From positions 124,001 through 188,000 of the forward strand of contig CAMHMH010000003.1 of NCBI GenBank assembly GCA_946186205.1: a stretch of DNA of 64,000 nucleotides, given 5' to 3'. Positions 23,377 through 31,492 of this stretch are shown one piece after another. A model generated the notes under the pieces. That model ran no database searches and was not told where the DNA came from. It saw only the letters and a program-made list of their open reading frames with translations. The position numbers and the translations under genes are program-made. How positions within the stretch are numbered: position 1 is the stretch's first letter; each line of letters begins with the position of its first letter. This DNA is from an uncultured Fretibacterium sp. (lineage in GTDB: Bacteria > Synergistota > Synergistia > Synergistales > Aminobacteriaceae).

Positions 23377-24203
23377 GGGCTGCAATAATTTCCGCGCTGA
23401 TTCTTGTGCTTGTGTCATCAGCATGTGCCAGCACCCTCGACGGTTACGACCGTGCAAAGCTCGCCGATGAAAATTACGCCCTCGCAAACGGAGACTCGGC
23501 CATGAAGGAAGCCGCCAATGACCCTGAGCTGTCAGCAGTCATGAAGAAATATATTTATGCAGACATAGTGAGGCAGGCGAAAATCTCCCAGACAGAACGA
23601 AAGCTGGTTGAAATAGTTGTGCTGACGACGAACCAGAATCATAAATTTCTTGCGCGTGTTACTGGTGAGGCTCTTGCGCTCGGAGTGAAGCCGATTGAGA
23701 TCCGCGAGGCACTTTATCACGTTGCGCCGTATATAGGATTCCCGAAAGTCTTTGAGGCTCTCGATGTCGTCAATGAAATTTTCAAAGCGAGGGGTATCAA
23801 ATTGCCGCTGGAAAATCAGGGGACTACAACTGACGCTGACAGATTCGAGAAAGGACTCGCGTTTCAGGTCAATGCGTATGGAGACCGTATCAACAAGATG
23901 AGGGACGCAACGCCGGATTATCAGAAACATTTGCAGGATGACTTGTCTGCGTTCTGCTTTGGCGACACATACACGCGGGGGACTCTTGACATGAAGACCC
24001 GCGAGATGATTACGATGGCGGTAATCGGGACTCTTGGGACTGCTGAAGCTCAGTACAAATCACACGTGCTTGGGACTCTTGAGGCCGGAGCGACAAATGA
24101 GGAAGTAATCGGAGTAATCACGGTGATGAATCCTTATATCGGTTTTCCCCGGACGCTTAACGCATTACGGATCGCAAATGAAGTTTTCGACAGCAGGAAA
24201 TAG
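23373..24203 (+). CDS. Exported carboxymuconolactone decarboxylase (CMD)-family protein, two domains
   Basis: A 276-residue protein with a signal peptide (cleavage near SACA-STLDG). Two AhpD/CMD-like domains can be seen: the first has ERKLVEIVVLTTNQNHKF and REALYHVAPYIGFPK, the second has TREMITMAVIGTLGTAEAQ and VIGVITVMNPYIGFPRTLNAL. Neither has the C-x-x-C of AhpD peroxidases (the first-domain equivalent has no cysteine), so a disulfide-reductase role is unlikely and a decarboxylase-like or binding role remains open. Translationally coupled to the upstream hydrolase; the pair is followed by a strong terminator. Confidence 0.83.
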   Translation: MRAAIISALILVLVSSACASTLDGYDRAKLADENYALANGDSAMKEAANDPELSAVMKKYIYADIVRQAKISQTERKLVEIVVLTTNQNHKFLARVTGEALALGVKPIEIREALYHVAPYIGFPKVFEALDVVNEIFKARGIKLPLENQGTTTDADRFEKGLAFQVNAYGDRINKMRDATPDYQKHLQDDLSAFCFGDTYTRGTLDMKTREMITMAVIGTLGTAEAQYKSHVLGTLEAGATNEEVIGVITVMNPYIGFPRTLNALRIANEVFDSRK

Positions 24204-24229
24204 CTATTAACCTGTGTCATGAAGGAAAG

Positions 24230-24267
24230 CGGATGCCCAAATCTTAAGGGTGTCCGTTTTTTTTTTT
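24230..24267 (+). terminator. Rho-independent terminator
   Basis: The stem CGGATGCCC / GGGTGTCCG (9 bp with two G-U pairs) has an 11-nt loop and is followed by eleven T residues, just downstream of the CMD-family gene. Confidence 0.88.
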
Positions 24268-24275
24268 CCTCCCTT

Positions 24276-24447
24276 GAATCTCCCTATACCTAAACGCAGA
24301 GGGTTTGCAAGAAGTTTGACGTTAAACTCTTATTCTTATAGGCGTGGCCAGTCCGCCCCTAGCGTAGCTCCGTAAGGGACTGTATAGCCAACATTACTTT
24401 ATACATTTTTGGTAATGTGGAAGACTAACTGCAAAAATATTATACTA
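24276..24447 (-). mobile_element. Structured repeat element copy 1 (HEARO / omega-RNA-like, no ORF)
   Basis: About 172 bp, best read on the minus strand. From its 5' end: a TGCAGTTAGTC motif; a hairpin CCACATTAC / GTAATGTTGG; CTATACAGT; a GGGGCGGACTGGCCACGCC hairpin; and a terminal hairpin around TGCGTTTAG. The same series recurs at 54218-54531 with compensatory changes. It resembles the RNA parts of IS200/IS605-type elements that encode guide RNAs for IscB or TnpB nucleases (HEARO or omega RNA), but no nuclease or transposase gene is present. Its 5' end abuts and probably truncates the PD-(D/E)XK gene at 24453. The element boundary comes from copy comparison; the class is inference. Confidence 0.6.
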
Positions 24448-24452
24448 TAATA

Positions 24453-25232
24453 AATAACGGTTTCAGCTTTGACGGCTATACAAGACTGTACAATCCGTTC
24501 TCAATCCTGCAATGCCTGAAGAAGGGAGAGTTCCGCAACTACTGGTACGAGAGCGGCTCGCCGTCATTCATAGTAGAATGGATGAAGGAACACCAAATCT
24601 TAGACCCTGAAGAGTACCGGCATATAGTAATTAACAGCAATGACTTCATAAGCGCGCAGGAGATAGAGCAGGCAGACGCGGCGAGTTTCCTTTACCAGAG
24701 CGGTTATCTGACAATCGAAAAGAAAGAGGAACAGCTATTGACGCTTGATTATCCGAACCGTGAAGTGAAAAACTCACTATCAAGCATGTACCTGAAGCTG
24801 ATCTACCGGGTCGAAGGTTACGCGCTTCTGGGGAATGAAATCTGGAAAGCATTGCGCCAAGGTGATATAGCAGAAATAGTGAGACTGTATAACATTGCGC
24901 TTGCTGGAGTAGCCTACGAAGATTACGGCAAGAACCGCAATGAGTTCTGGTATCGCTCAATGTTCGTAATGCTGTTGCGCGGAGCGGGAATAATCTCGAA
25001 CAGTGAGCCTCATACGTCAAAGGGACGCGCTGACGTTGTAATTCAGTTCAAAAATCTGGTAGTAGTACTTGAGTTCAAAATATCGAAAACAAGCGCGGGT
25101 GTTGAACAGATGAAACGTCTAGGCGCACAGCAAATCAAGGAGCGCGGTTATGCGGATGTTTACTCAGGCGATGGGCGCGAGATAATTACGGCGGTACTTG
25201 TTGCGGACGCAGAAAATAGGGAGGTGAGATAG
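24453..25232 (+). pseudogene. AAA-ATPase-like / PD-(D/E)XK nuclease protein, 5'-truncated
   Basis: The open frame begins abruptly at the repeat-element boundary with NNGFSFDGYTRLYNPFSIL, which in intact relatives (AAA-ATPase_like plus PDDEXK_9, about 500-570 residues) lies in the middle of the protein. The N-terminal ATPase domain is missing. The C-terminal nuclease-like domain remains: GYALLGNEIW, NEFWYRSMFVMLLRGAG, KGRADVVIQFKNLVVVLEFK (the D and E-x-K of the PD-(D/E)XK core near 25040-25085) and YADVYSGDGREI. The first in-frame ATG is 24582. It ends 5 bp before a second PD-(D/E)XK family gene. Probably non-functional. Confidence 0.75.
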
Positions 25233-26096
25233 TTGGCAGTGAACGACGAACATAAAGACCGGGTATTCAAATACCTTTTCGGCAATCCTAATAATCGCGA
25301 GTGGACGCTTGCGCTGTACAACGCGGTTAACGGTTCAAGCTACGAGAATGCCGAAGAGATAGAGTACAACACAATCGAAGACGCGGTGTATTTGGGCATG
25401 AGGAACGATGTATCGTTCATAATCGTGAATGAGCTTCATTTGTGGGAACATCAGAGTACTTACAATCCGAATATGCCTATGAGATTCCTGTTGTACGCGG
25501 CAAAATTGTACGAGAAATATATAGCCGGAAGTGATTACTACCCATACAGCAGTGTGTTGCAGCCTGCGCCGCGTCCTAAGTGCATATGCTTCTACAATGG
25601 AACGGCCACTCAGCCGGAACGTAAAATCCTGCGTCTTAGTGAGGCGTTCGGTGGCGATGGGGACATTGAAGTCATAGTAACGATGCTGAACATCAACTAC
25701 GGTAAGAACAAGGCATTGATGGCAGCGTGTGAACCATTGAGCGAATATGCGTGGCTTGTTGAGGCAATCAGAGCAAATCAACTTACGATGAGAAATCTTG
25801 AGGCTGCGATAGACGCGGCTATCGATGAAATGCCCGATGAGTTTGTGATAAAGAGATTTCTGTTGATGAACAAAGCGGAGGTGAAGGGAATGTTTCTAAC
25901 GGAGTATGACCAAGAAAAAGTCTTAGCGCAGGAACGGCGTGATAGTATGAAACAAGGCATTGAATTAGCCAATGAACGAGTAGCCACAGATATGCTGAAG
26001 GGCGGCGAACCGCTTGAAAAGATAGTGATGTACAGCCGACTTGCGGAGGATGCGATACGGAAGTTAGCTAACAATCTTGGAATGGGTATAGTGTGA
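25233..26096 (+). CDS. Rpn-family recombination-promoting nuclease / transposase-like protein
   Basis: A 287-residue PD-(D/E)XK superfamily protein of the Rpn / PDDEXK_2 type, DNA nucleases related to transposases and often found in many copies. N-terminal signature HKDRVFKYLFGNPNNREWTL (about 6-25), then a core with MRNDVSFIIVNELHLWEHQ, where D is followed by a polar H-x-H/E-Q pattern, and YAAKLYEKYI. The tail is charged and helical. Translation starts at a TTG behind GGAGGTGA, immediately after the stop of the truncated upstream nuclease gene. Biological role (mobility or anti-phage) is not established. Confidence 0.8.
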   Translation: MAVNDEHKDRVFKYLFGNPNNREWTLALYNAVNGSSYENAEEIEYNTIEDAVYLGMRNDVSFIIVNELHLWEHQSTYNPNMPMRFLLYAAKLYEKYIAGSDYYPYSSVLQPAPRPKCICFYNGTATQPERKILRLSEAFGGDGDIEVIVTMLNINYGKNKALMAACEPLSEYAWLVEAIRANQLTMRNLEAAIDAAIDEMPDEFVIKRFLLMNKAEVKGMFLTEYDQEKVLAQERRDSMKQGIELANERVATDMLKGGEPLEKIVMYSRLAEDAIRKLANNLGMGIV

Positions 26097-26633
26097 GATA
26101 GTTACGGCATTAGGAACTATGGACGATAATCCATAGCGATATGCGCCTCACTGGGGAACGAACAACCTCGTAGGTCGCGTTATTCCTCGATAAGCCGATA
26201 TACTTGGATGAAATTCTATTGTCATGAATGTCATACGTGAAGAACGCAGAGACAGACGGCAACGGCGCAATGACAAAGTATGCGTTGTGAAGCGTCCTAT
26301 GTCATACGGCATTGACAGCGTGAAGATGTATAAGCGTCTGGAGCGTCCAGTGCGATGAGTTTGTCGGGTACGGTATGCGCGTTCCCCCTTCATGATGATG
26401 TATCGCGTAATGCGGCAATCGCTCTCTATGCGTTGTATGCAAGTTGCATTAGAGCGCAATTTCGGAAGTTGCTCGTTGAGTTGCTTTCGATGTGGTGCGA
26501 CGTGGAGCTGTATTAGCGTCTGTGCAGTAAGGGCGTAATGCGCTAGGTTCGATATACATGCTTCCACCCTTCATGGCAAGAGACGCAACACGCGCACAAC
26601 AAGCAATAGCGCGATAAACGACGTGCATGTCGA

Positions 26634-26719
26634 GCAGGTCAAATCCAATAAATAAAATAATAATACAAACGAAGTTTTTTTTATTATGTAAATATTGGAA
26701 ATGACCTGCATGACCTGCA
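26634..26719. repeat. Inverted repeat with iteron-like GACCTGCAT units, possible replication origin
   Basis: Within 26097-26738, which has no supportable gene, the arms 26634-26650 (GCAGGTCAAATCCAATA) and 26693-26709 (TATTGGAAATGACCTGC) match at 15 of 17 positions around a very AT-rich 42-bp centre. GACCTGCAT is directly repeated at 26703-26720, giving three GCAGGTC-type units in all. The location, 30 bp beyond the stop of a P4-type primase-helicase, suits an origin recognised by that enzyme; a terminator or recombination site are alternatives. Confidence 0.45.
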
Positions 26720-26738
26720 TTGAACGCAATCGTGCGCT

Positions 26739-29105
26739 TTAGCAACTAGTGCGAGGGTAAGCACGCAACTTCATGCCGTAGATGGTAACGCAATTCGCGC
26801 TCTTTTTACGAGAGAAGCCGTTAGCACTCAGTGCCTTGTAGAAATCCGTAGTGCTTCGTACAGGCTCATCGTTGAACGCGCAATAGTTGCGGTAGGCGTT
26901 ATAGACCGCGCTTGATTGTTCCGAAGCGTCAGACGCGACCACGCAGCATTCATGCAGGAAGCCAGCGAACCAATCGTTATTCGCGCGATATTCGTTAATT
27001 GCATTTGAGACGATCTCCGGCGTATCGAGGATATATTGATGAGCGATGATACGCTGTGCGCCCTCGATGATCCACGATAGAATTGCGCCGCCCGCATTCT
27101 CGAAGAGGAAGTCTGAGTAGTTTTTTCTGTCCTGCGAAGCGGCGATTTTAGCATTGAATGGAACGAGGATTAAGCGCCGCCAAGTGCCGTCATCGTTAGT
27201 GGCAACTTTAGGAAGGTGGTTAGTGTATAGAATGAGAGAGTGCGTAGGCGTGAAGTTGAAGGGTTGTTTGAATTTCTTTTCCGCCTGAATGTTGTCAGTG
27301 GAACATATGTTCTTGACGACAGCAGTATTGAGTCGCGTCCCCTCATCGAGTTCCGAAGCAATGACCAGACGTTTGCCGCACAGTTCAGCCAGTTCAGCTT
27401 TGACGTTATGCCGATAGCCCAGAGTTAATGCGCCTGCGGAGAGTTTGCCAGAATAGGAGTTATTGCCCAGAACGCGCGCGATAGTGTTCCAGAAGGTAGA
27501 TTTACCGTTGCTCCCATTGCCGTAAGCGATGATGATAGCTTCCATAAAAACTTTGCCGATAGCAGCGAGTCCGGCGATTTTCTGAACGTAAGTTATGAGT
27601 TGCACATCGCCGCAGAAGAAGGTATCAAGAGCGTCGCGCCACATCTGCGAGTTTGCGTTATCAGGCGAAACCGCCGTAATTTTCGTGATGAGGTCATCAG
27701 GATTATGCGCCATCATAGTGCCGTTACGCAAATCGACAGTTCCGCCCGGCGTATTGAGCAGGAAAGGCTCTGCGTCTAATTTGTCGGGGTTGATTGTTAT
27801 GTATGGTTTCACGCATTCTAACACGGCATTTATGTTGCTGCTTTTTCTGCGCCCATTGACAAACTTCTCGTACTCGCGCACGTATCTATATTGTACGAGA
27901 GCGGATTGTTGAGCAGGAGGATGTAAGTAATTGTGAGCCTTTTGGATTCCGTGCTGAATTACGATGTCCAGAGCGTTGCAAATTTTGAGTGCTGAGGTTG
28001 CATATTCAATAGATGTTTTAGCGTCATCGAGTTGTCTGTCAGTAAGTTCTTGAGCAACCCCATGCGCATGTGAATCACTTTCTTCCCAGTGAGTGCCGTT
28101 GAAGCAGATGAAACCTGTAGCATCTGAATATCTGAGGCGGTCTGAGTATTCTCTTGCCAGAATTTTAGCCTGTCCGATGTCGGTGAAATCTTCAGGCGCG
28201 AGGGATGGCGATTGAGTATCAGAGGCATGAGGCGCGTTAAAATCTTCAGGCTGTATGTATCCGTAGCTTGTAGCGATTTCATTTTCGTAGTGGCGTACAG
28301 CGTTGCGCCAGATGTCAGAAAGTTCTTCTTGTGTAAGTGGAGGCTTGCAATGTTTAGATTTTTCGCTGAATAGTATTTTTGCCTCATCGCAGCGTCCCAA
28401 TCTTGTAAGAACCTTTTCAGCGTAGGAGAGCAAGGTGGAATTGCGCGTGCCTTGAGGAATAACATCCAGATGCTCGTTGCGAACGTTGACGTTATCAGTG
28501 GCAGGTGTCGAAATTTCCGCAGGTGTTGCAGGAGGCGCAGGAGGCGCAGTCTGTACGGTAAGTTGAGAGAGTGTAGCGTGATATTCATCGAGAAAGGCCG
28601 TAAGATTGCGATTGCCCGCGAAAAATGCAACTTTCGGATATTGAGTGCCGAAGAAGAAGCGTCCAGCGTCGAGAGCGTTTTTGTCGAAGTACGGGAAAAT
28701 CCGAGCTGCTTCTTGCTTCATGACCGCATATTGTTCTGCTGTGGTAGTCTCATCGATGGGAAAGAAGACATGAAATTTCGGACGTGGAGATTTATCACCT
28801 TTGGGTTTCATGTTATTGCGGGAATAGTGAACGGCGAACGCGACATCCGGGAATGCGCTTCTAACATCATCAGGTGTTTTCCAGTCTTCAGGGTTGTCCG
28901 AGTGGTCGTTGTCGATGTCCATCACAAGGCAGTCGCTTTTCACGAAGTTTGCGACGTTGCGGTAAGAGTTGAGGTATTCGGCTGCGACATAATCACATTG
29001 CACTGCTGAGGCTAGAGTTGCTTCATCAGTAACGACGATTTTGTTGTGGTAGTTGCAGTTTTGAGGCTTCTCCCGGCAATTAGCGTTGTAGAGTGTGAAC
29101 TGCAT
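26739..29105 (-). CDS. P4-type DNA primase-helicase (phage/plasmid replication protein)
   Basis: A 788-residue replication protein. The N-terminal part resembles an archaeo-eukaryotic type primase: LVMDIDNDHSDNPEDW (about 62-77, catalytic acidic residues) and a helical PriCT-like region (GTRNSTLLSYAEKVL). The C-terminal half is a D5_N plus superfamily 3 helicase: Walker A YGNGSNGKSTF (around 527-537), Walker B RLVIASELDEG and motif C LILYTNHLPK. Together they could prime and unwind DNA for an integrated element. ATG 29105 is 7 nt from GGAGG; an upstream ATG at 29111 overlaps the RHH gene stop. No integrase or capsid genes accompany it. Confidence 0.88.
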   Translation of the reverse strand: MQFTLYNANCREKPQNCNYHNKIVVTDEATLASAVQCDYVAAEYLNSYRNVANFVKSDCLVMDIDNDHSDNPEDWKTPDDVRSAFPDVAFAVHYSRNNMKPKGDKSPRPKFHVFFPIDETTTAEQYAVMKQEAARIFPYFDKNALDAGRFFFGTQYPKVAFFAGNRNLTAFLDEYHATLSQLTVQTAPPAPPATPAEISTPATDNVNVRNEHLDVIPQGTRNSTLLSYAEKVLTRLGRCDEAKILFSEKSKHCKPPLTQEELSDIWRNAVRHYENEIATSYGYIQPEDFNAPHASDTQSPSLAPEDFTDIGQAKILAREYSDRLRYSDATGFICFNGTHWEESDSHAHGVAQELTDRQLDDAKTSIEYATSALKICNALDIVIQHGIQKAHNYLHPPAQQSALVQYRYVREYEKFVNGRRKSSNINAVLECVKPYITINPDKLDAEPFLLNTPGGTVDLRNGTMMAHNPDDLITKITAVSPDNANSQMWRDALDTFFCGDVQLITYVQKIAGLAAIGKVFMEAIIIAYGNGSNGKSTFWNTIARVLGNNSYSGKLSAGALTLGYRHNVKAELAELCGKRLVIASELDEGTRLNTAVVKNICSTDNIQAEKKFKQPFNFTPTHSLILYTNHLPKVATNDDGTWRRLILVPFNAKIAASQDRKNYSDFLFENAGGAILSWIIEGAQRIIAHQYILDTPEIVSNAINEYRANNDWFAGFLHECCVVASDASEQSSAVYNAYRNYCAFNDEPVRSTTDFYKALSANGFSRKKSANCVTIYGMKLRAYPRTSC

Positions 29106-29107
29106 AA

Positions 29108-29269
29108 TCATTCCTCCTTCAGATATTCTTTCAGATAAAGTTTGACGGCCTCATTGATGACGGCAGTGGTTGAAAATCGCTCCCCCGTCTCAAGCTGTTT
29201 ATATGCCGCGACGCTGTGCAGCTTGCTGAGTAGTTCTTCGTCGATGGAGAGACTGAAGAATTTTCTCAT
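29108..29269 (-). CDS. Small ribbon-helix-helix DNA-binding protein
   Basis: A 53-residue ORF, MRKFFSLSIDEELLSKLHSV at the N-terminus and TTAVINEAVKLYLKEYLKEE at the C-terminus: a short beta strand followed by two helices, the Arc/CopG pattern. The stop overlaps the potential first ATG of the primase-helicase gene, so the two are one transcription unit, and the protein probably represses it. The divergent intergenic region 29270-29485 is the likely target; I see no clear operator in it. Confidence 0.72.
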   Translation of the reverse strand: MRKFFSLSIDEELLSKLHSVAAYKQLETGERFSTTAVINEAVKLYLKEYLKEE

Positions 29270-29485
29270 CTTCTCACAACCTTTCTTGTGTTATTTACAT
29301 GAAGTCTATTCATGACTCCATATATTTGTTATGAGTGTGATTATCAATGACTCTCCCAAAGAAATCACGCGCTTCTTTTCACTGAATATGTTTCCACTTT
29401 CTGATGGATATAACTATGGTGATAGTGATCGCTCTTTGCAGGTGAATACGGTCGCTATCGAGACTGATTGCAGGAGGTGAGATTT

Positions 29486-29971
29486 TTGGACTGGCAGGAG
29501 ACGCTTTACAGGTGGGAGGAGTATTCCGAGAAACTCTATCCGCTTCGGGACGAAGTAGCGCACGTATTCGAGACTAAATGCTTCTACGATGACAACTGGG
29601 AGTATCAGGAGCGGCTGTATGAGGCGGATGACGATACAGTGTTCCTTCTGAGGCTCTCAGGAATGCTGAACGATATATGCGATTTCGTAAAGTCCCATAT
29701 AGCGGTGCTGTCTCATCGTGTGGAAGTTGACGAGGAAATCCGCGACAACCTTCAACATGCGTTTGAGGCATGGAAGCGGGGGTTATGCCCTCTATTGATG
29801 AGGAAAGTCCCGCACTACACGCTCTCGGACAAATGCGGCTGGGATGGCTTCTGGGAAACTTACGATGAAGTCGCAAAATGCCTTCGCGGTGAACCTATGA
29901 GCTACACGGCGACAAGGAGAGCTATTGAGGAATTTGAAGCCTCTCGAAAGAAGCTGAAACTAAGCGCGTAA
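29486..29971 (+). CDS. Hypothetical protein of the accessory region
   Basis: A 161-residue acidic, Trp- and Tyr-rich, largely helical protein with no signal peptide or membrane span (N-terminus MDWQETLYRWEEYSEKLYPL). I choose a TTG at 29486 because AGGAGGTGA lies 5 nt upstream; the frame continues 18 bases further. I recognise no domain. It is the first gene of a rightward series of small phage-like genes (29486-34538), divergent from the RHH-primase unit. Confidence 0.7.
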   Translation: MDWQETLYRWEEYSEKLYPLRDEVAHVFETKCFYDDNWEYQERLYEADDDTVFLLRLSGMLNDICDFVKSHIAVLSHRVEVDEEIRDNLQHAFEAWKRGLCPLLMRKVPHYTLSDKCGWDGFWETYDEVAKCLRGEPMSYTATRRAIEEFEASRKKLKLSA

Positions 29972-30027
29972 TTATAGCCTGCCCTCTGAGAACTTCAGGG
30001 GGCTTGTATTTATGAAAGGAGAAACTC

Positions 30028-30306
30028 ATGAAGAAGTACGATTTATGCGTAAAGAGCGGAACTTACACCGACCGTAGCGGCAGCGAGAAGGTCAACTGGG
30101 AGAACATCGGCGTGATGATAGATGACGGAAGCCCCTACATCCTGCTGAAGCCGTATATGAACTTGGCGGGATTTCCGCGCGAGGAGGGGCGCAATCTTCT
30201 CATAGTCTCAATGTTTGACCACAGCGACCAGCGCACCAGCAGGAACACTGAGCGCACAGAGTCCAACGCAGACGCACAGGCGAGCGAAGAGCCGATACCG
30301 TTCTAG
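30028..30306 (+). CDS. Small protein with an SSB-type C-terminal tip
   Basis: A 92-residue protein whose N-terminal 65 residues look like a compact beta-rich domain (KYDLCVKSGTYTDRSGSEKV, then VNWENIGVMIDDGSPYILLK). A disordered Ser/Thr/Glu linker follows, and the C-terminus is ASEEPIPF. The acidic-Pro-Phe ending matches the tip with which single-stranded-DNA-binding proteins recruit repair and replication proteins. A single-stranded-DNA-binding or SSB-mimic role in the phage-like recombination module is inference; the family is not recognised. AAAGGAGA precedes the ATG. Confidence 0.72.
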   Translation: MKKYDLCVKSGTYTDRSGSEKVNWENIGVMIDDGSPYILLKPYMNLAGFPREEGRNLLIVSMFDHSDQRTSRNTERTESNADAQASEEPIPF

Positions 30307-30308
30307 TC

Positions 30309-30488
30309 ATGGCAAAGTTCAAAGTCGCAATCACCCGCACTGAGTCGCAGGTATTCACCGTCGAGGCAAATAACAGCGCAGAGGCAATAGAGAAGATTTC
30401 CGACGCTTGGAATGAGGGTTGCATAGAGATGGATAATCCCGAAATCACCGATACGGACTTCTCATTCATAGGGAGGGCTGAGGCATGA
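30309..30488 (+). CDS. DpnD/PcfM-like small protein
   Basis: A 59-residue ORF starting 3 bp after the previous stop. The sequence FKVAITRTESQVFTVEANNS followed by AEAIEKISDAWNEG and a short acidic end fits the DpnD/PcfM-like domain found in small proteins of conjugative and phage elements. Function unknown. Its stop overlaps the next start by 4 bp (ATGA). Confidence 0.65.
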   Translation: MAKFKVAITRTESQVFTVEANNSAEAIEKISDAWNEGCIEMDNPEITDTDFSFIGRAEA

Positions 30489-30682
30489 ACGCGATCCCCT
30501 GCAAACTGTGCGGCTCAATGCCTATCGTTAAGGTGAAAAGCTACAACATGCGCAACGAGTACCAGAACACATATTACGTAACATGCTCATTCTGTGGGAA
30601 CGAGGCTTCACAGGCGTATTCAGTCGATGAGGCTATTCGTAGCTGGAACGAAGATAATCTCAAGGAGCAGAACTGTGCGTAA
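30485..30682 (+). CDS. Lar-family restriction-alleviation-like zinc protein
   Basis: A 65-residue protein with two zinc-ribbon halves, PCKLCGSMPIV (residues 5-15) and VTCSFCGNEAS (about 32-42), and a terminal AIRSWNEDN motif typical of the Lar family. Lar of the Rac prophage reduces type I restriction of incoming DNA; members with this short architecture are common in phage early regions. Activity here is untested. It overlaps both neighbours by a few bases. Confidence 0.78.
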   Translation: MNAIPCKLCGSMPIVKVKSYNMRNEYQNTYYVTCSFCGNEASQAYSVDEAIRSWNEDNLKEQNCA

Positions 30683-30923
30683 CGAGGTCTGCGAATATCT
30701 TATAAGCGTAGTAGGAACACCTACGGACAGCCTTCAGGAACGTGCATATTCCCACGAAGAAGCGATTAATCGCGCTAATGGTCTTTCAATCCTCTATCCT
30801 AATTCGGAGATTGTAATTGAGGAATGGAAGTTAATCACCTCTGATGAGATTTTCGTCAGCGGATTGTACAAAGGCGCAACAACAATCATTCGTGCCACAG
30901 GAAAGGAGGCGAATGTCGCATGA
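30675..30923 (+). CDS. Hypothetical phage-like protein
   Basis: An 82-residue protein starting at a GTG (30675) 7 nt from AAGGAG and overlapping the Lar-like gene by 8 bp. It has an alternating beta/alpha pattern (EYLISVVGTPTDSLQER, then EAINRANGLSILYPNSEIVI). No family recognised. Its TGA overlaps the ATG of the next small gene. Confidence 0.6.
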   Translation: MRNEVCEYLISVVGTPTDSLQERAYSHEEAINRANGLSILYPNSEIVIEEWKLITSDEIFVSGLYKGATTIIRATGKEANVA

Positions 30924-31057
30924 AGTACGTCAAACGCAACATAATCCGGCGCAAGCTCCCGAAGGTCTACAGACTGCCTTACCGTATAGACGCATTCAGG
31001 GAGCGCGAACGCTGGCTGACGTTCATCAACTACATGTGCTACAGGGACGTGGACTAG
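30920..31057 (+). CDS. Small basic hypothetical protein
   Basis: A 45-residue, Arg/Lys- and Tyr-rich ORF (MKYVKRNIIRRKLPKVYRLP at the start). It is linked to the upstream gene by an ATGA overlap with GGAGG nearby, which is the main support for it being translated. No family recognised; too short for more. Confidence 0.45.
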   Translation: MKYVKRNIIRRKLPKVYRLPYRIDAFRERERWLTFINYMCYRDVD

Positions 31058-31075
31058 GGAAGAAGCTGAGAGTCA

Positions 31076-31375
31076 ATGCTTGAGTTCACCAAAGGGAAGT
31101 GGCTTATTCACGAGGAGTACTTTGATGGAATAACGCTCAACCCCAAGCAATACTACATCTATCCCGACAGCGGCGAACCGTACACAGACGACTTCATAGT
31201 GTGCGCTGAGGAGGCTGACGCTAAACTTGCCGCCAACTCGCCCGCTATGTATGAGTTCATCCACAGCATAGCATACGGCGATCCTACAGTAACAGACTTA
31301 CAGGCCGTAGCTATGAATTTGCTCACGCGCATTGAGAACACAGAGATTCACGATGCGCTGTTCGAGGACGACTAA
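31076..31375 (+). CDS. Hypothetical phage-type protein (KLAANSPAMYEF motif)
   Basis: A 99-residue protein. The segment DAKLAANSPAMYEFIHSIA (about residues 47-65) resembles the 'NAKLIAASPDLLEAL' region shared by many small proteins of phage early operons; the rest is not recognised. Acidic C-terminus (LFEDD). Part of the rightward accessory operon; function unknown. Confidence 0.65.
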   Translation: MLEFTKGKWLIHEEYFDGITLNPKQYYIYPDSGEPYTDDFIVCAEEADAKLAANSPAMYEFIHSIAYGDPTVTDLQAVAMNLLTRIENTEIHDALFEDD

Positions 31376-31443
31376 AGGAGGTGATGCCCTGTAAACAAAA
31401 TGCGCTAATAACTGGACTGTGTAACTGACAGTCTCCGAACCTC

Positions 31444-31466
31444 GCCGGGTGTTGAAAGCACTCGGC
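31444..31466 (+). promoter_or_regulatory. Hairpin upstream of the exonuclease gene
   Basis: GCCGGGTG / CACTCGGC forms an 8-bp stem with one G-U and a 7-nt loop, with no T-run. It lies 26 bp before the exonuclease start and could be an operator or an RNA processing or attenuation element. Confidence 0.4.
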
Positions 31467-31492
31467 ATTAATATTATACAGGAGGAATAATA

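Noticed and set aside
26148..26567. 139-codon minus-strand frame in the primase-Rpn intergenic region
   Set aside because: No ribosome site, atypical Arg/Thr/Ser-rich composition and no recognisable motif; probably chance in degenerate DNA.
31452..31480. TTGAAA-17-TATACA promoter just before the exonuclease gene
   Set aside because: The ribosome-binding site would lie between the -10 and the transcription start, so the transcript would lack it; the hairpin there is kept instead.
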